A stretch of DNA of 64,000 nucleotides, from NCBI GenBank assembly GCA_030753265.1, contig JASMCQ010000088.1:62001-126000 (forward strand), written 5' to 3'. Below are positions 18,816 through 26,876 of this stretch, one piece after another. Each line of letters starts with the position of its first letter. The stretch's first letter is position 1. Position numbers and translations under genes: made by a program. The notes beneath the pieces are model-generated. The model made no database searches. It was not told where the DNA came from and worked only from the letters and a program-made list of their open reading frames with translations. The DNA is from Dehalococcoidia bacterium (GTDB lineage: Bacteria > Chloroflexota > Dehalococcoidia > UBA3495).

Positions 18816-18998
18816 CTAGAGGCCGTTGAACGTCGGCAGATACATTTGCTGTTTCGCCAGGTTCGCCTCGGAAGGAGCGGACCCCTGGAACGGGACCGCC
18901 TTTTCTGCCGGGGCATGGATATGCAGCCGGTGCACTATGTTGCTGGCCAGATGCGCCGAGGCGACGGCGACATGGACCACTTCCTGTCTGGGACTCAT
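18816..18998 (-). CDS. Possible small protein of 60 aa, unknown
   Basis: MSPRQEVVHVAVASAHLASN and onward, with GAGAGGT 7 nt before the ATG at 18998. Directly upstream lies a 19-bp near-perfect dyad and an AT-rich island (19015-19080), which looks like a promoter/operator and is the main reason to consider the frame real. I recognise no family; it has no signal peptide or membrane segment. Confidence 0.3.
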   Translation of the reverse strand: MSPRQEVVHVAVASAHLASNIVHRLHIHAPAEKAVPFQGSAPSEANLAKQQMYLPTFNGL

Positions 18999-19014
18999 TA
19001 CGTACCTCTCTTAC

Positions 19015-19080
19015 ACCAGTGCTGAGCGCTGGTACGATTTCACTATACTAATATCTTATCATGAAACGATAATAGTGCAA
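19015..19080 (-). promoter_or_regulatory. Dyad plus AT-rich promoter-like island upstream of the 60-aa frame
   Basis: Positions 19015-19033 (ACCAGTGCT-G-AGCGCTGGT) form a 9-bp dyad with one mismatch, operator-like in size. Positions 19034-19080 are sharply AT-rich in a GC-rich neighbourhood and contain CACTAT...ATAGTG and TTATC...GATAA inverted repeats. A minus-strand promoter of the form TTGCAC / TAAGAT with 16-nt spacing can be drawn, but matches are partial. Confidence 0.35.
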
Positions 19081-19292
19081 GCAAGTGCTGCTATCCATCC
19101 TCGATATTCTACAGCGCGACGTAATACGGCGCTCAGATAGGAAAGGACGAGATCACGGGAGGTTTCAGGTCAGGGAAAGCGCGTGGGCCGGCCGCACTGG
19201 GCCTCGACGGCAAGTGACGCATACCTTCATCTCGCCTGCGAGGTACGCCAAGCTATGGCCTTGGCGAAGGACCAGTGGACTCGAATTAGGTC

Positions 19293-19856
19293 TCAGGCGG
19301 CCAGGTATTCCTCGGATGTCAGATGTATCGGCAGAGTGAGAGGCAACTGCGCGATCCAGTCCGCCGCCACCATCCCCATAATAGCCTGGTCCTCGACAGA
19401 TCCGCTGCCGAGGCTTTGACCCCGGCGCACGCCTTCAACCCGAAAGCCGGCCTCTTCATGGGCCCGAACGGCCAGCACATCGCGGACACTGGCGGACGCG
19501 GTAAGGCGCCGGAGACTAAGATACGAGAAAGCATATCGGGTTGCCAGCCGAATGGCTTCGGTGGCGATCCCTTCTTCCCAGTATGTTTCGCCCCCAATCC
19601 TGACCAGGATGTTGGCAATCCCATGCCTGGCGCTGACCGGGCCGAGCTTTATGTTTCCAACGTAGCTGCCCCCGTCATTGGCGACGATGGCGAACAGACG
19701 CAAGGATTGACTGGCGGGCTCAGAGCATTGGGATTCAGTGCCGTGGGCGGCCTCGGAATTCCTTTTCCAATGGAGGTGCGTCTTGCTGACGTCTAGGTGC
19801 GCCAACGTTCGCAACTGGACGTTGGCGCCTTGAATACGCATTTCGCAGTTTCTCAT
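19293..19856 (-). CDS. GNAT-family N-acetyltransferase (RimJ/RimL-like)
   Basis: A 187-aa protein when started at the ATG at 19856. The acetyl-CoA fold is recognisable in YVGNIKLGPVSARHGIANI, IGGETYWEEGIATEAIRLA (motif A region, with EGIATEA in place of the usual RGYATEA) and YAFSYLSLRRLTASASVRDVLAVRAHEEAGFRVEG, followed by a C-terminal strand. It would acetylate an amine, either a protein N-terminus or a small molecule. There is no clear Shine-Dalgarno, and an ATG at 19841 is an alternative start. It has no operon partner. Confidence 0.75.
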   Translation of the reverse strand: MRNCEMRIQGANVQLRTLAHLDVSKTHLHWKRNSEAAHGTESQCSEPASQSLRLFAIVANDGGSYVGNIKLGPVSARHGIANILVRIGGETYWEEGIATEAIRLATRYAFSYLSLRRLTASASVRDVLAVRAHEEAGFRVEGVRRGQSLGSGSVEDQAIMGMVAADWIAQLPLTLPIHLTSEEYLAA

Positions 19857-20500
19857 ACGTGGAATGTAATACGGACCAATCGCGGGAAACAGTGTGTTAA
19901 CACCCTTGGCCCGTCTGGATAACCCCTGCCTGAACGTTGGGGGGTGGCCAACAACGAAGGTGGGTGTTCCATACTTATCAACGATACAGAACAAGGCGAA
20001 ACCAAGAAAGGGGAGAGCCGCCACGCCACTCCAGCAAGCGTTTGCTGCCAAGACGAATAAAGGATTTCCCCGATATGAGGCGCAGGGTCTTGTTCTCGAC
20101 CCTTTGGCGGGCGCCTATGGCTAGGGTGCCGGTGGCGAAGATGATCGAACCTGCGGGCCTATGGCATGCCGGCTCTGAGAGTGGGTCTGGATCTCAGTGC
20201 CTCAGGACTGTTGGCCGCGAGAAAGGTGGATAATTGATCTCGATCCCCCTTGTAAAGACTTGCCCAACCGGTCTTGAAGACGGGAATGGGGCTGGATAGG
20301 CTTTGCACCGAAGGTTGACGGCGTTCATCAAGAACACTAGTATGGTCCTCGTCGAGGATGGCGCCTTCCTCAGGTTCTGTTAGATTGATGGGGGGCAATT
20401 CGGACCATTGCCCGCCGTGGCCGCCAGAGCCGCGGTCGCCAACCCGACCACCAGATCTTGGAGTCGGTCTCGGAGCCTTTACCAGAAAATGGGAGGAAAT
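19857..20500. other. Divergent intergenic region, about 640 bases
   Basis: It lies between the acetyltransferase gene (minus) and the ThDP enzyme (plus). Open frames run in from both sides, but the real starts have been placed at 19856 and 20501. No RNA gene or clear promoter is seen. Confidence 0.4.
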
Positions 20501-22165
20501 ATGGCTACGGTTAAAGGATCTACCATAGTTGCCAGGGCCCTGAAGAATGAGGGAGTGGATATCTTCTTCTATCTCAGGGGCGGCCCCATAGGCGGGATCA
20601 TCAACGATTGCCACGCGGTGGGCCTCCAGGGCATCAACACGCGGCACGAGCAGGCTTCCGCAATGGAGGCCCACGCCTACTCCCGGGTGACCGGCAAGCC
20701 CGGCGTCTGCATGACCACTGCCGGGCCCGGCGCGACCAACGCCGTGACCGGAGTTGCCAACGCCCTGGTGGACTGCTGCCCGGTGATAACCTTGGGAGGG
20801 TCCAGCGCCATGGCCCTGTTCGGCAAGGGAGGCTGGCAGGAGCTTGACCAGCTGGCCGTATTCAAGCCCATCACCAAGTGGGCGGACCGGGTCCTGGAGA
20901 CCAGGCGAATCCCCGAGTACATAAGCGACGCCTTCCGGCATGCGGTTTCGGGGAAACCGGGACCAACCTACCTGGACCTGCCCGTGGACATTATCGAGGG
21001 AGAGGTAGAGGAAAGTGAAGTGATCTACCCGGTGCGCTCTCGCACCACGATCCGGCCCGCCGGGGACCCCAGTCTTGTCAAGGAAGCGGCGGAGATTCTG
21101 GTCAAGGCGGAGCGACCCATAGTCCTCGCCGGCACCGGCACATTCTGGTCTCAGGCGAGCCAGGAGTTCCAGGAGTTCGTGGAGAAGACCAACGTCCCGT
21201 TCTTCACCACGCCCCAGACCAGGGGGATCGTCCCCGATGACCATGAGATGTGCTTCTTGGGTGCCCGTTCCGCGGCATTCCGGGAGGCCGACGTCGTATT
21301 GGTCATGGGCACCCGGTTCAACTACATGCTGGCATTCGGCCAGGCTCCCAGATTCAGTGCGAACGCCAAGGTGATACAGGTGGACATCGACTCCGCGGAA
21401 ATCGGCCACAACCGGGCGGTGGACGTCGGCATCGTCGGCGATGCCAAGACGGTTTTCCAGCAGCTTACGGAGGCCATTGGAGACCGAAGGAAGGGCGCCA
21501 ATGCCGCCTGGATTGACAAGTTACGGGCCCAGGACACCGCCAACAAGGAGCGGCAGGAGGCCCAGATGGAGAGCAACGCGGTCCCCATCCATCCCCTCAG
21601 GCTGTGCAAAGAGGTCAGGGACTTCATGGACCGGGATGCCATCCTGACGGTGGACGGCACGGAAATTCTCAACTTTGGCCGCCAGTCGATTCCCAGCTTC
21701 ACGCCGGGCAGCAGGCTGAACTCCGGCCCCTGGGGTAACGTGGGGACCGGAATCCCCTTCGCCATCGCGGCGAAGGCCGCCCACCCGGACCGGCAGGTGG
21801 TGGCCTTGACCGGCGACGTCTCCTTCGGCTTCAACGGCATGGAGCTGGAGCCGGCGGCCCGCCAAGGCATCAACATCATCACCGTGGTGAGTAACAACGC
21901 CGGCATCGGCGCCCGGGCGCCGGAGATGAGGGAGACGAACTACGGCCAGTACATGGGCTTTCGAGACTACCAGAAGATTGCGGAGGCCTTCGGCGGCTAT
22001 GGTGAGCGCGTCGAGAAGCCGGAAGACATCCGCCCCGCGCTGGAACGCGCCGCGGCGTCCGGCGTGCCCGCTGTCATCAACGTGATCGTGGAGTCGGACG
22101 TAAAGGTCGTCACCCAGGCCTGGTCGGCTTACCGGACCGCGGACATGGGTGTAAAGAGAGACTAG
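20501..22165 (+). CDS. ThDP-dependent enzyme, acetolactate synthase / oxalyl-CoA decarboxylase-like
   Basis: A 554-aa protein with the three-domain PYR, central and PP architecture. Catalytic Glu50 is in NTRHEQASAMEAHAYSRVTG. The ThDP/Mg motif begins at Asp439: TGDVSFGFNGMELE ... VVSNNAGI. The SGSS-like GGSSAMALFGKGGWQELDQ, YLDLPVD and LNSGPWGNVGTG stretches resemble oxalyl-CoA decarboxylase and 2-hydroxyacyl-CoA lyase (GDSAFGFSGMELE; LDSGTWG) more than biosynthetic acetolactate synthase. With Frc-like CoA-transferases in the window, an acyl-CoA substrate is a reasonable guess. The start at 20501 follows GGGAGG; ATG 20489 is in frame but inside the ribosome site. There is no ilvN nearby. Confidence 0.87.
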   Translation: MATVKGSTIVARALKNEGVDIFFYLRGGPIGGIINDCHAVGLQGINTRHEQASAMEAHAYSRVTGKPGVCMTTAGPGATNAVTGVANALVDCCPVITLGGSSAMALFGKGGWQELDQLAVFKPITKWADRVLETRRIPEYISDAFRHAVSGKPGPTYLDLPVDIIEGEVEESEVIYPVRSRTTIRPAGDPSLVKEAAEILVKAERPIVLAGTGTFWSQASQEFQEFVEKTNVPFFTTPQTRGIVPDDHEMCFLGARSAAFREADVVLVMGTRFNYMLAFGQAPRFSANAKVIQVDIDSAEIGHNRAVDVGIVGDAKTVFQQLTEAIGDRRKGANAAWIDKLRAQDTANKERQEAQMESNAVPIHPLRLCKEVRDFMDRDAILTVDGTEILNFGRQSIPSFTPGSRLNSGPWGNVGTGIPFAIAAKAAHPDRQVVALTGDVSFGFNGMELEPAARQGINIITVVSNNAGIGARAPEMRETNYGQYMGFRDYQKIAEAFGGYGERVEKPEDIRPALERAAASGVPAVINVIVESDVKVVTQAWSAYRTADMGVKRD

Positions 22166-22265
22166 ACGGCTCAGGCACCTCAGAAACCAGGCAGGCGGGT
22201 TGGCAGCGGTCGATCAGAGTCGCCCAACGCCAACCCGTCGACCCGGCTAGAAGCACCGGCCCCGG

Positions 22266-22296
22266 CCCCTTGGTGCCCCGACACCAAGGGGCTATT
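22266..22296 (+). terminator. Hairpin terminator after the ThDP gene
   Basis: Perfect 10-bp arms CCCCTTGGTG (22266-22275) and CACCAAGGGG (22282-22291) with a 6-nt loop, followed by CTATTTCG. The T-run is weak, but the location 100 bp after the stop at 22165 and before a convergent gene fits a terminator. Confidence 0.6.
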
Positions 22297-22385
22297 TCGT
22301 TGGGCTGGCCGGGCCTGAACCTCCGAACACGGCTAGTCAACGACTCTGGTAGCAGCGGGTTCTTCGCCGGGGCCGGCTCTCACGG

Positions 22386-23912
22386 TCAATCCTGTCTTGA
22401 GGCTATAACAATTTCTGCGACAGGAATGGAGGCGGTTACCCTGGTACCGTTGCCCGGGCTGGACCGGATCTCGAACCGGCCACGCAGGAGTTCAGCCCGT
22501 TCCTGCACACCAAGGAGCCCCAGTTGACCGGTGGCGGCAAAACTTGCCAAACCGGGAGGAGGGATGAAGCCGATCCCATTGTCGGTCACATCCAATGTAA
22601 TTTCGTGCTTGGTAAAGGTTACGCTCACCGCCACCCGGTTGGCGTTGGCGTGGCGTTCCACGTTGTGAAGGGCTTCTTGGGCGATACGAAACAAGCCCAA
22701 CTCAACTTCTGCTGACTGCCGCCGCTCTTCTCCAGTCACTTTGAACCGCCACTTTGTAGCAGTCCTTCCCGAAAGTTCGACCAGCAGCCTGCGGATCGAG
22801 GTCACCAGCCCCAGGTCTTCCAAGACCGGCGGCCGGAGCGCCCGGGTCAAGTCTCGAAGCCCCTCGACAACCTGCTCCGCGGAACTCCTGGCTTCTCTGA
22901 GTTCGTCACTCACCGAGGTGGACTCGGACCCGCAAGCGCTCTCGGCGAGGTCCAACCGGCGGCACAGGAGGATGAGTTCTTGGAGCGTCACGTCGTGCAA
23001 CTCCTGGGCAATCCGTTTGCGCTCGTCTTCCTGAGCCCGCAGCATATGTGCGGCATACGCCCTCAGTCCCATCTGTCGATGCCGCTCCTCGGTAACATCC
23101 CTCAGAAGGACCTGAGTGACAGGGCTGACTTCATTTTCGCCGGTTAGGGTGAGGGACGGCTCCAGGTAGACCTTCGAACCGCCCCCGGACTCGAGGATTA
23201 GGTTGGCGTCCTTTCGCCCTTCTTTCAGGAACGGGTGCAACAGTTTCTGCGCGCCGTCGATTCCAAGCAGATCAGCCACGGCCATACCCCTCAAGCTGCT
23301 GGAAGCCCTACCAAACAGATCGCCGGCCACCGGATTGGCTTCAAGGACAATAGCGCCTTGGTCAAGAACCAGAATAGCCACGGGGCTGGACTCAAACAAG
23401 CCCCGGTACTTTCCCTCTGATGTTTTGAGCGCGGCGCCAACGGCTTCCGCGCGTTCTCGTGCCTGTTTCTCACGGTCAACTCGATGTCCCACCAGGACTG
23501 CCACCCCGATGACGATGGCTACCTGGAGAAACTCGGCCGTGCGCTCGAGGTTATCATGCGCGAGGAAGAGGCTGGGCAGGACGAGAATGGAGCACCAAGC
23601 GGCTGTCGCGAGCGTGCCGGGGAGCCCGAATCTAAGGGCTGTGTAGACCATGGGAACGAAGAACATCGAGAGGGGGAGGAAGTAAAAAAGCGGGACATAA
23701 CGGTGGCCATGGTCCAGAGCCTCAAGAATCTCAAAAATGATGTGTACCGCGGCGACCAGTAATACAAGGCCCTGGACCACCCAGAATTGCCTGCTTCTGA
23801 GCCTAGGACGATACGGATACAGCCGGTGCTTCCATTTTTCCGTCCAGTCCAGAGGGCTCAGGCTCGACAGGTTCCCTGCGGCTCGAACCGCACCCAGTTC
23901 CGGTCTATTCAT
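22386..23912 (-). CDS. Membrane sensor histidine kinase, NarX/DegS (HisKA_3) type with PAS domain
   Basis: A 508-aa protein. Roughly residues 38-150 contain five or so hydrophobic segments (FWVVQGLVLLVAAVHIIFEI; YVPLFYFLPLSMFFVPMVYT; and others). A coiled linker, a PAS domain (GLFESSPVAILVLDQGAIVL, EANPVAGDLFG) and the HisKA_3 box RKRIAQELHDVTLQELI with its phosphoacceptor His follow. The HATPase_c domain then shows EALHNVERHANANRV, DNGIGF and GLLGVQERAELLRG. It autophosphorylates and passes phosphate to the response regulator just upstream. The ATG at 23912 overlaps the regulator gene's stop (23905-23907) by 8 nt, so the two are translationally coupled. The short sensor region has no obvious periplasmic domain; the signal is unknown. 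Confidence 0.9.
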   Translation of the reverse strand: MNRPELGAVRAAGNLSSLSPLDWTEKWKHRLYPYRPRLRSRQFWVVQGLVLLVAAVHIIFEILEALDHGHRYVPLFYFLPLSMFFVPMVYTALRFGLPGTLATAAWCSILVLPSLFLAHDNLERTAEFLQVAIVIGVAVLVGHRVDREKQARERAEAVGAALKTSEGKYRGLFESSPVAILVLDQGAIVLEANPVAGDLFGRASSSLRGMAVADLLGIDGAQKLLHPFLKEGRKDANLILESGGGSKVYLEPSLTLTGENEVSPVTQVLLRDVTEERHRQMGLRAYAAHMLRAQEDERKRIAQELHDVTLQELILLCRRLDLAESACGSESTSVSDELREARSSAEQVVEGLRDLTRALRPPVLEDLGLVTSIRRLLVELSGRTATKWRFKVTGEERRQSAEVELGLFRIAQEALHNVERHANANRVAVSVTFTKHEITLDVTDNGIGFIPPPGLASFAATGQLGLLGVQERAELLRGRFEIRSSPGNGTRVTASIPVAEIVIASRQD

Positions 23913-24573
23913 GGTCGGGCCTCTTGAGGCTAACCCACCCCCGGGACATTGCGAACAGCACCGCTTCAGTGCGGGAGGAGACATCAAGTTTGACGAACGT
24001 GCTGTTCAAATGCCCTTCCACCGTGCGGACACTGATTTGCAGTTTGCCTGCTATCTCCTTGTTCCGAAGCCCGCCGGCGGCAAGCGCCAGCACCTCTCTT
24101 TCCCGAGGGCTGAGCTGTTCGGCGAACTCCCGTTCGACCGAGACTCCCTGGTGGGCCCAGAGGCGAGCAACCTTCATCGCGATGGCCGGATCGAGCACCG
24201 GCTCGCCCAGACTGACGCACCGCACTGCCCTGACCAATTCGATCGCCCTCGCGGTCTTCAGAATGTACCCGGCGGCGCCGGCTTCCATCAAGGCAAGAAT
24301 GTAGTCGTCATCATCGTAGGCGGTTAGTATCAGCGCCCTGGTGTTGGGAGCGCACTCCTTCATCCGGCGAACGACCTCGATCCCGGTGAGCTTCGCCATC
24401 CGGATATCCAGAATCGCGACATCAGGACGGAGGCGCGCTAGAAGGCTCAGCGCCTCCTCACCATCCTCGGCTTCGCCGACCACCGTTAAATCCGCATGCC
24501 GCTCCAGGATGCCGCGGGTCCCCTCGCGTACCAGGGCGTGGTCCTCTGCCAGCACTATCGTTATCGGCACCAT
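23905..24573 (-). CDS. NarL/FixJ-family response regulator
   Basis: A 222-aa protein. The receiver domain is at residues 3-120, with acidic pocket Asp11 (VLAEDHALVREG), phosphoacceptor Asp56 (DVAILDIRMAK), a T/Y switch region ALILTAYDDDDY, and Lys in YILKTA. The C-terminal LuxR-type HTH is LSPREREVLALAAGGLRNKE then IAGKLQISVRTVEGHLNSTF. It is the cognate regulator of the overlapping downstream kinase. The ATG at 24573 is used; a GTG two codons earlier is possible. Targets are unknown. Confidence 0.93.
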   Translation of the reverse strand: MVPITIVLAEDHALVREGTRGILERHADLTVVGEAEDGEEALSLLARLRPDVAILDIRMAKLTGIEVVRRMKECAPNTRALILTAYDDDDYILALMEAGAAGYILKTARAIELVRAVRCVSLGEPVLDPAIAMKVARLWAHQGVSVEREFAEQLSPREREVLALAAGGLRNKEIAGKLQISVRTVEGHLNSTFVKLDVSSRTEAVLFAMSRGWVSLKRPDHE

Positions 24574-24579
24574 ACTCAC

Positions 24580-24997
24580 CCACCGCCACCATCATTGTTG
24601 CATCCCACATATGCCGAAGGGGGTCGTGAAACTACCTGGTTTAGGTAAGTGTTTTCACCCGTTGCCGAAGAAGGGTTTCCTCGGATGTTGGATAATCTCC
24701 ACGGCTCTACACTAATGTACACCGATTGTGACGAGTATCGCAATCGGCCGGGAGCCCGAGTGCCGCGAGGCTGGGATGCGAGGTCTCCAAGACGGTCCGG
24801 CGGCTGGCCTGCGAGCGGCGGACATCTGGAATTAGCAGCAGGACTGCCCCACGGACGAATGAACCAAGCTGTGGGTAGGACTCACCGGGAAGCCGGGGCG
24901 GCGATGGAAGCCGCAGCGGATGGCCGGGTGTGAAGATAGACATCCGCTACGTGGGACGGCCCAAGACCATCGCCAAGACTGTCAGGGGAGGTCAGCA
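24580..24997. other. Divergent intergenic region
   Basis: About 420 bases between the response regulator (minus) and the slipin (plus). The segment 24930-25004 contains a 24-codon GTG frame ending inside the slipin start, too short to call. No defined promoter boxes. Confidence 0.4.
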
Positions 24998-25813
24998 ATG
25001 TTAGCTCTATACACCGCCATCGTAATAGTGGGGTTGCTGATGCTGTTGACCCTGCTGGGCATCGCGATAAAGGTGGTCAAGCAGTGGGAACGGCTTGTGG
25101 TGCTCCGATTCGGGAAACTGCTTAGCGTCCGGGGACCGGGCCTCCGGGTGATCATCCCCTTTGTTGACCGGGTGGTCAAGGTGGACACCAGGATAGTGAC
25201 TTTCGTGCTCGAACCCCAGGAGGTGATCACGAAGGACAACGTGACGATCCGGGTGAACGCGGTGGTGTACTTCAAAGTGGAAAATCCAGCGACCGCCGTG
25301 GTCGCCGTGGAAAACTACGCCGGGGCCACGATCCAGATCGCCTTGACCACTCTGCGAAGCGTCCTGGGCCAGTCGGAGCTGGACGAAGTGTTAACTCGCC
25401 GCGAAGAGATCAACGAGAGGCTGCGTGCCATCATCGACGAGCAAACAGAGGAGCCCTGGGGAGTCAAGGTGACGGTGGCCGAGGTGAAGGACGTTCTTCT
25501 CCCCGAAGTGATGCAGCGGGCCATGGCCAGACAGGCCGAAGCGGAGCGGGAGAGGCGGGCCAAGCTCGTTCATGCCCTGGGAGAGCATCAGGCGGCTGAG
25601 GCCCTCGCCCTGGCGGCCGACGTGATCTCGCAGCACCCGATAGCGCTTCAGCTGAGATACCTCCAGACCATGGTGGAGATGGCCAGCGAGAGGACCAGCA
25701 CGATCATACCGATACCATTGGGAATCTTCGACTGGTTCAAGGGGCTGAATGGCGCGAGCCATGGTCCCGCCGAGGAGAACCTGATCCCAAGGGAGTTCGC
25801 TAGCCCGGATTAG
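24998..25813 (+). CDS. SPFH/Band 7 family membrane protein (slipin)
   Basis: A 271-aa protein. An N-terminal transmembrane helix (LALYTAIVIVGLLMLLTLLG) is followed by VKQWERLVVLRFGKLLSVRGPGL, the slipin/stomatin signature. The Band 7 domain contains IPFVDRVVKVDTRIVTF, QEVITKDNVTIRVNAVVYFKVENP and LRSVLGQSELDEVLTRREEIN, with a helical tail rich in Ala/Glu/Arg (QRAMARQAEAERERRAK). It is a membrane-scaffold protein, anchored with the bulk cytoplasmic. The usual NfeD-type partner is absent. The ATG at 24998 follows GGGGAGG. Confidence 0.92.
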   Translation: MLALYTAIVIVGLLMLLTLLGIAIKVVKQWERLVVLRFGKLLSVRGPGLRVIIPFVDRVVKVDTRIVTFVLEPQEVITKDNVTIRVNAVVYFKVENPATAVVAVENYAGATIQIALTTLRSVLGQSELDEVLTRREEINERLRAIIDEQTEEPWGVKVTVAEVKDVLLPEVMQRAMARQAEAERERRAKLVHALGEHQAAEALALAADVISQHPIALQLRYLQTMVEMASERTSTIIPIPLGIFDWFKGLNGASHGPAEENLIPREFASPD

Positions 25814-26012
25814 GAAGCCCAACGGCCGTGCTCCAACAGGTTGCGGCAATACCTCGAGGGAAGACGGCCGCACCGGAGGCTGGATCAAGGCCAGGCCGCC
25901 ACGTTCTCCCCCGAGCGTTGCTGGCTGGCGAGAAGGCCCCACGGAAGACCGTTCGTAAACTGGGCGCCGGCCACTACAATTGAAGGTGCCAATTGAGCAA
26001 AGGGGAGTTACT

Positions 26013-26546
26013 TTGATTTCCGACAGTGGGGCCGCGGCGACCCCACGAGAGGGTGCGGTGAAAAGAGCGCTGGTGTTTGGTGTACTCATCGCCCTCGGTG
26101 GCGTGGCAGTCTTTTCCCTGGTGATTCAAGCGGTCCCGTACGGGCGTGACCACACCAACCCGCCGGTGGGACTGGAGCCAGTCTGGGATAGTCCTCAGAC
26201 CCGTGAGCTGGCGGTCCGTGCCTGCTTCGACTGCCACAGCAATGAAACAGTCTGGCCCTGGTATTCGAATATTGCTCCTGTGTCCTGGCTGATACAGAGG
26301 GACGTTGACAAGGGGCGAGCAAAGCTCAACTACTCCGAATGGGACCGGCCGCAAGACGAGGGCGATGAGTCGGCGGAAGAGTTACGAGAGGGGGATATGC
26401 CTCCCTGGTTCTACCCGATACCCGACCCCAAACGCAGGCTATCCGGCCTCGAACGAGCCTCGCTAATAAGAGGGCTGGAAGCCACCTTCGGCACCGAGGG
26501 GAACGAAGGCGGCGAAGAGCATGACGATGATGACGACGACGATTAG
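26013..26546 (+). CDS. Haem-binding domain protein (single CxxCH) with poly-Asp tail
   Basis: A protein of about 177 aa. A hydrophobic segment (RALVFGVLIALGGVAVFSLV) precedes a soluble domain with ELAVRACFDCHSNETVWPWY, SNIAPVSWLIQRDVDKGR and MPPWFYPIPDP, characteristic of the Haem_bd family, in which CxxCH attaches one haem c. It is likely membrane-anchored with the domain outside. The C-terminus ends EEHDDDDDDD, an unusual run of seven Asp. The start is uncertain: TTG 26013 follows AAAGGGGAG at 5 nt, GTG 26058 would begin just before the membrane segment, and TTG 25980 is further upstream. No cytochrome partner is adjacent. Confidence 0.8.
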   Translation: MISDSGAAATPREGAVKRALVFGVLIALGGVAVFSLVIQAVPYGRDHTNPPVGLEPVWDSPQTRELAVRACFDCHSNETVWPWYSNIAPVSWLIQRDVDKGRAKLNYSEWDRPQDEGDESAEELREGDMPPWFYPIPDPKRRLSGLERASLIRGLEATFGTEGNEGGEEHDDDDDDD

Positions 26547-26876
26547 CACCCTGTCGGTCTGGTATTACCGGCGAACTCAAGCTCCATGTCGCCCTGGCCC
26601 AGGCCTGGGATTCGACGGTTAAGCTGAAGTGTAGCGCGGAAGCGATGGCCGCCCCGGCTCTGATCGTCGCTGATCTGGTCGCAACCTGGAACCCGGTCAA
26701 CGACGAATGCGTGGTCGTTACCGATGCTGGGGCGACGGTAGATTACGGCGTTTGGAATGTTCTAGGGAACGGAAACATTGTGCCGGAAAACCGCGAGGCC
26801 ATCCGCAGGAACACGCGGGGCGGCCTCGCGGCTTGCTAAGCCCGGGCTTCTTGGTGTGTGCCAACTTTGCGGCCGG
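26547..26876. other. Intergenic region, nothing certain
   Basis: About 330 bases between convergent genes. A 64-codon frame at 26645-26839 has no recognised domain or ribosome site, and I do not call it. Confidence 0.4.

Noticed and set aside
24930..25004. 24-codon GTG frame overlapping the slipin start
   Set aside because: Too short and without family support. The slipin start has a much better ribosome site.
26645..26839. 64-codon plus-strand frame after the haem-binding protein
   Set aside because: No ribosome site, no recognised domain, and it ends by overlapping the intergenic tail before a convergent gene.
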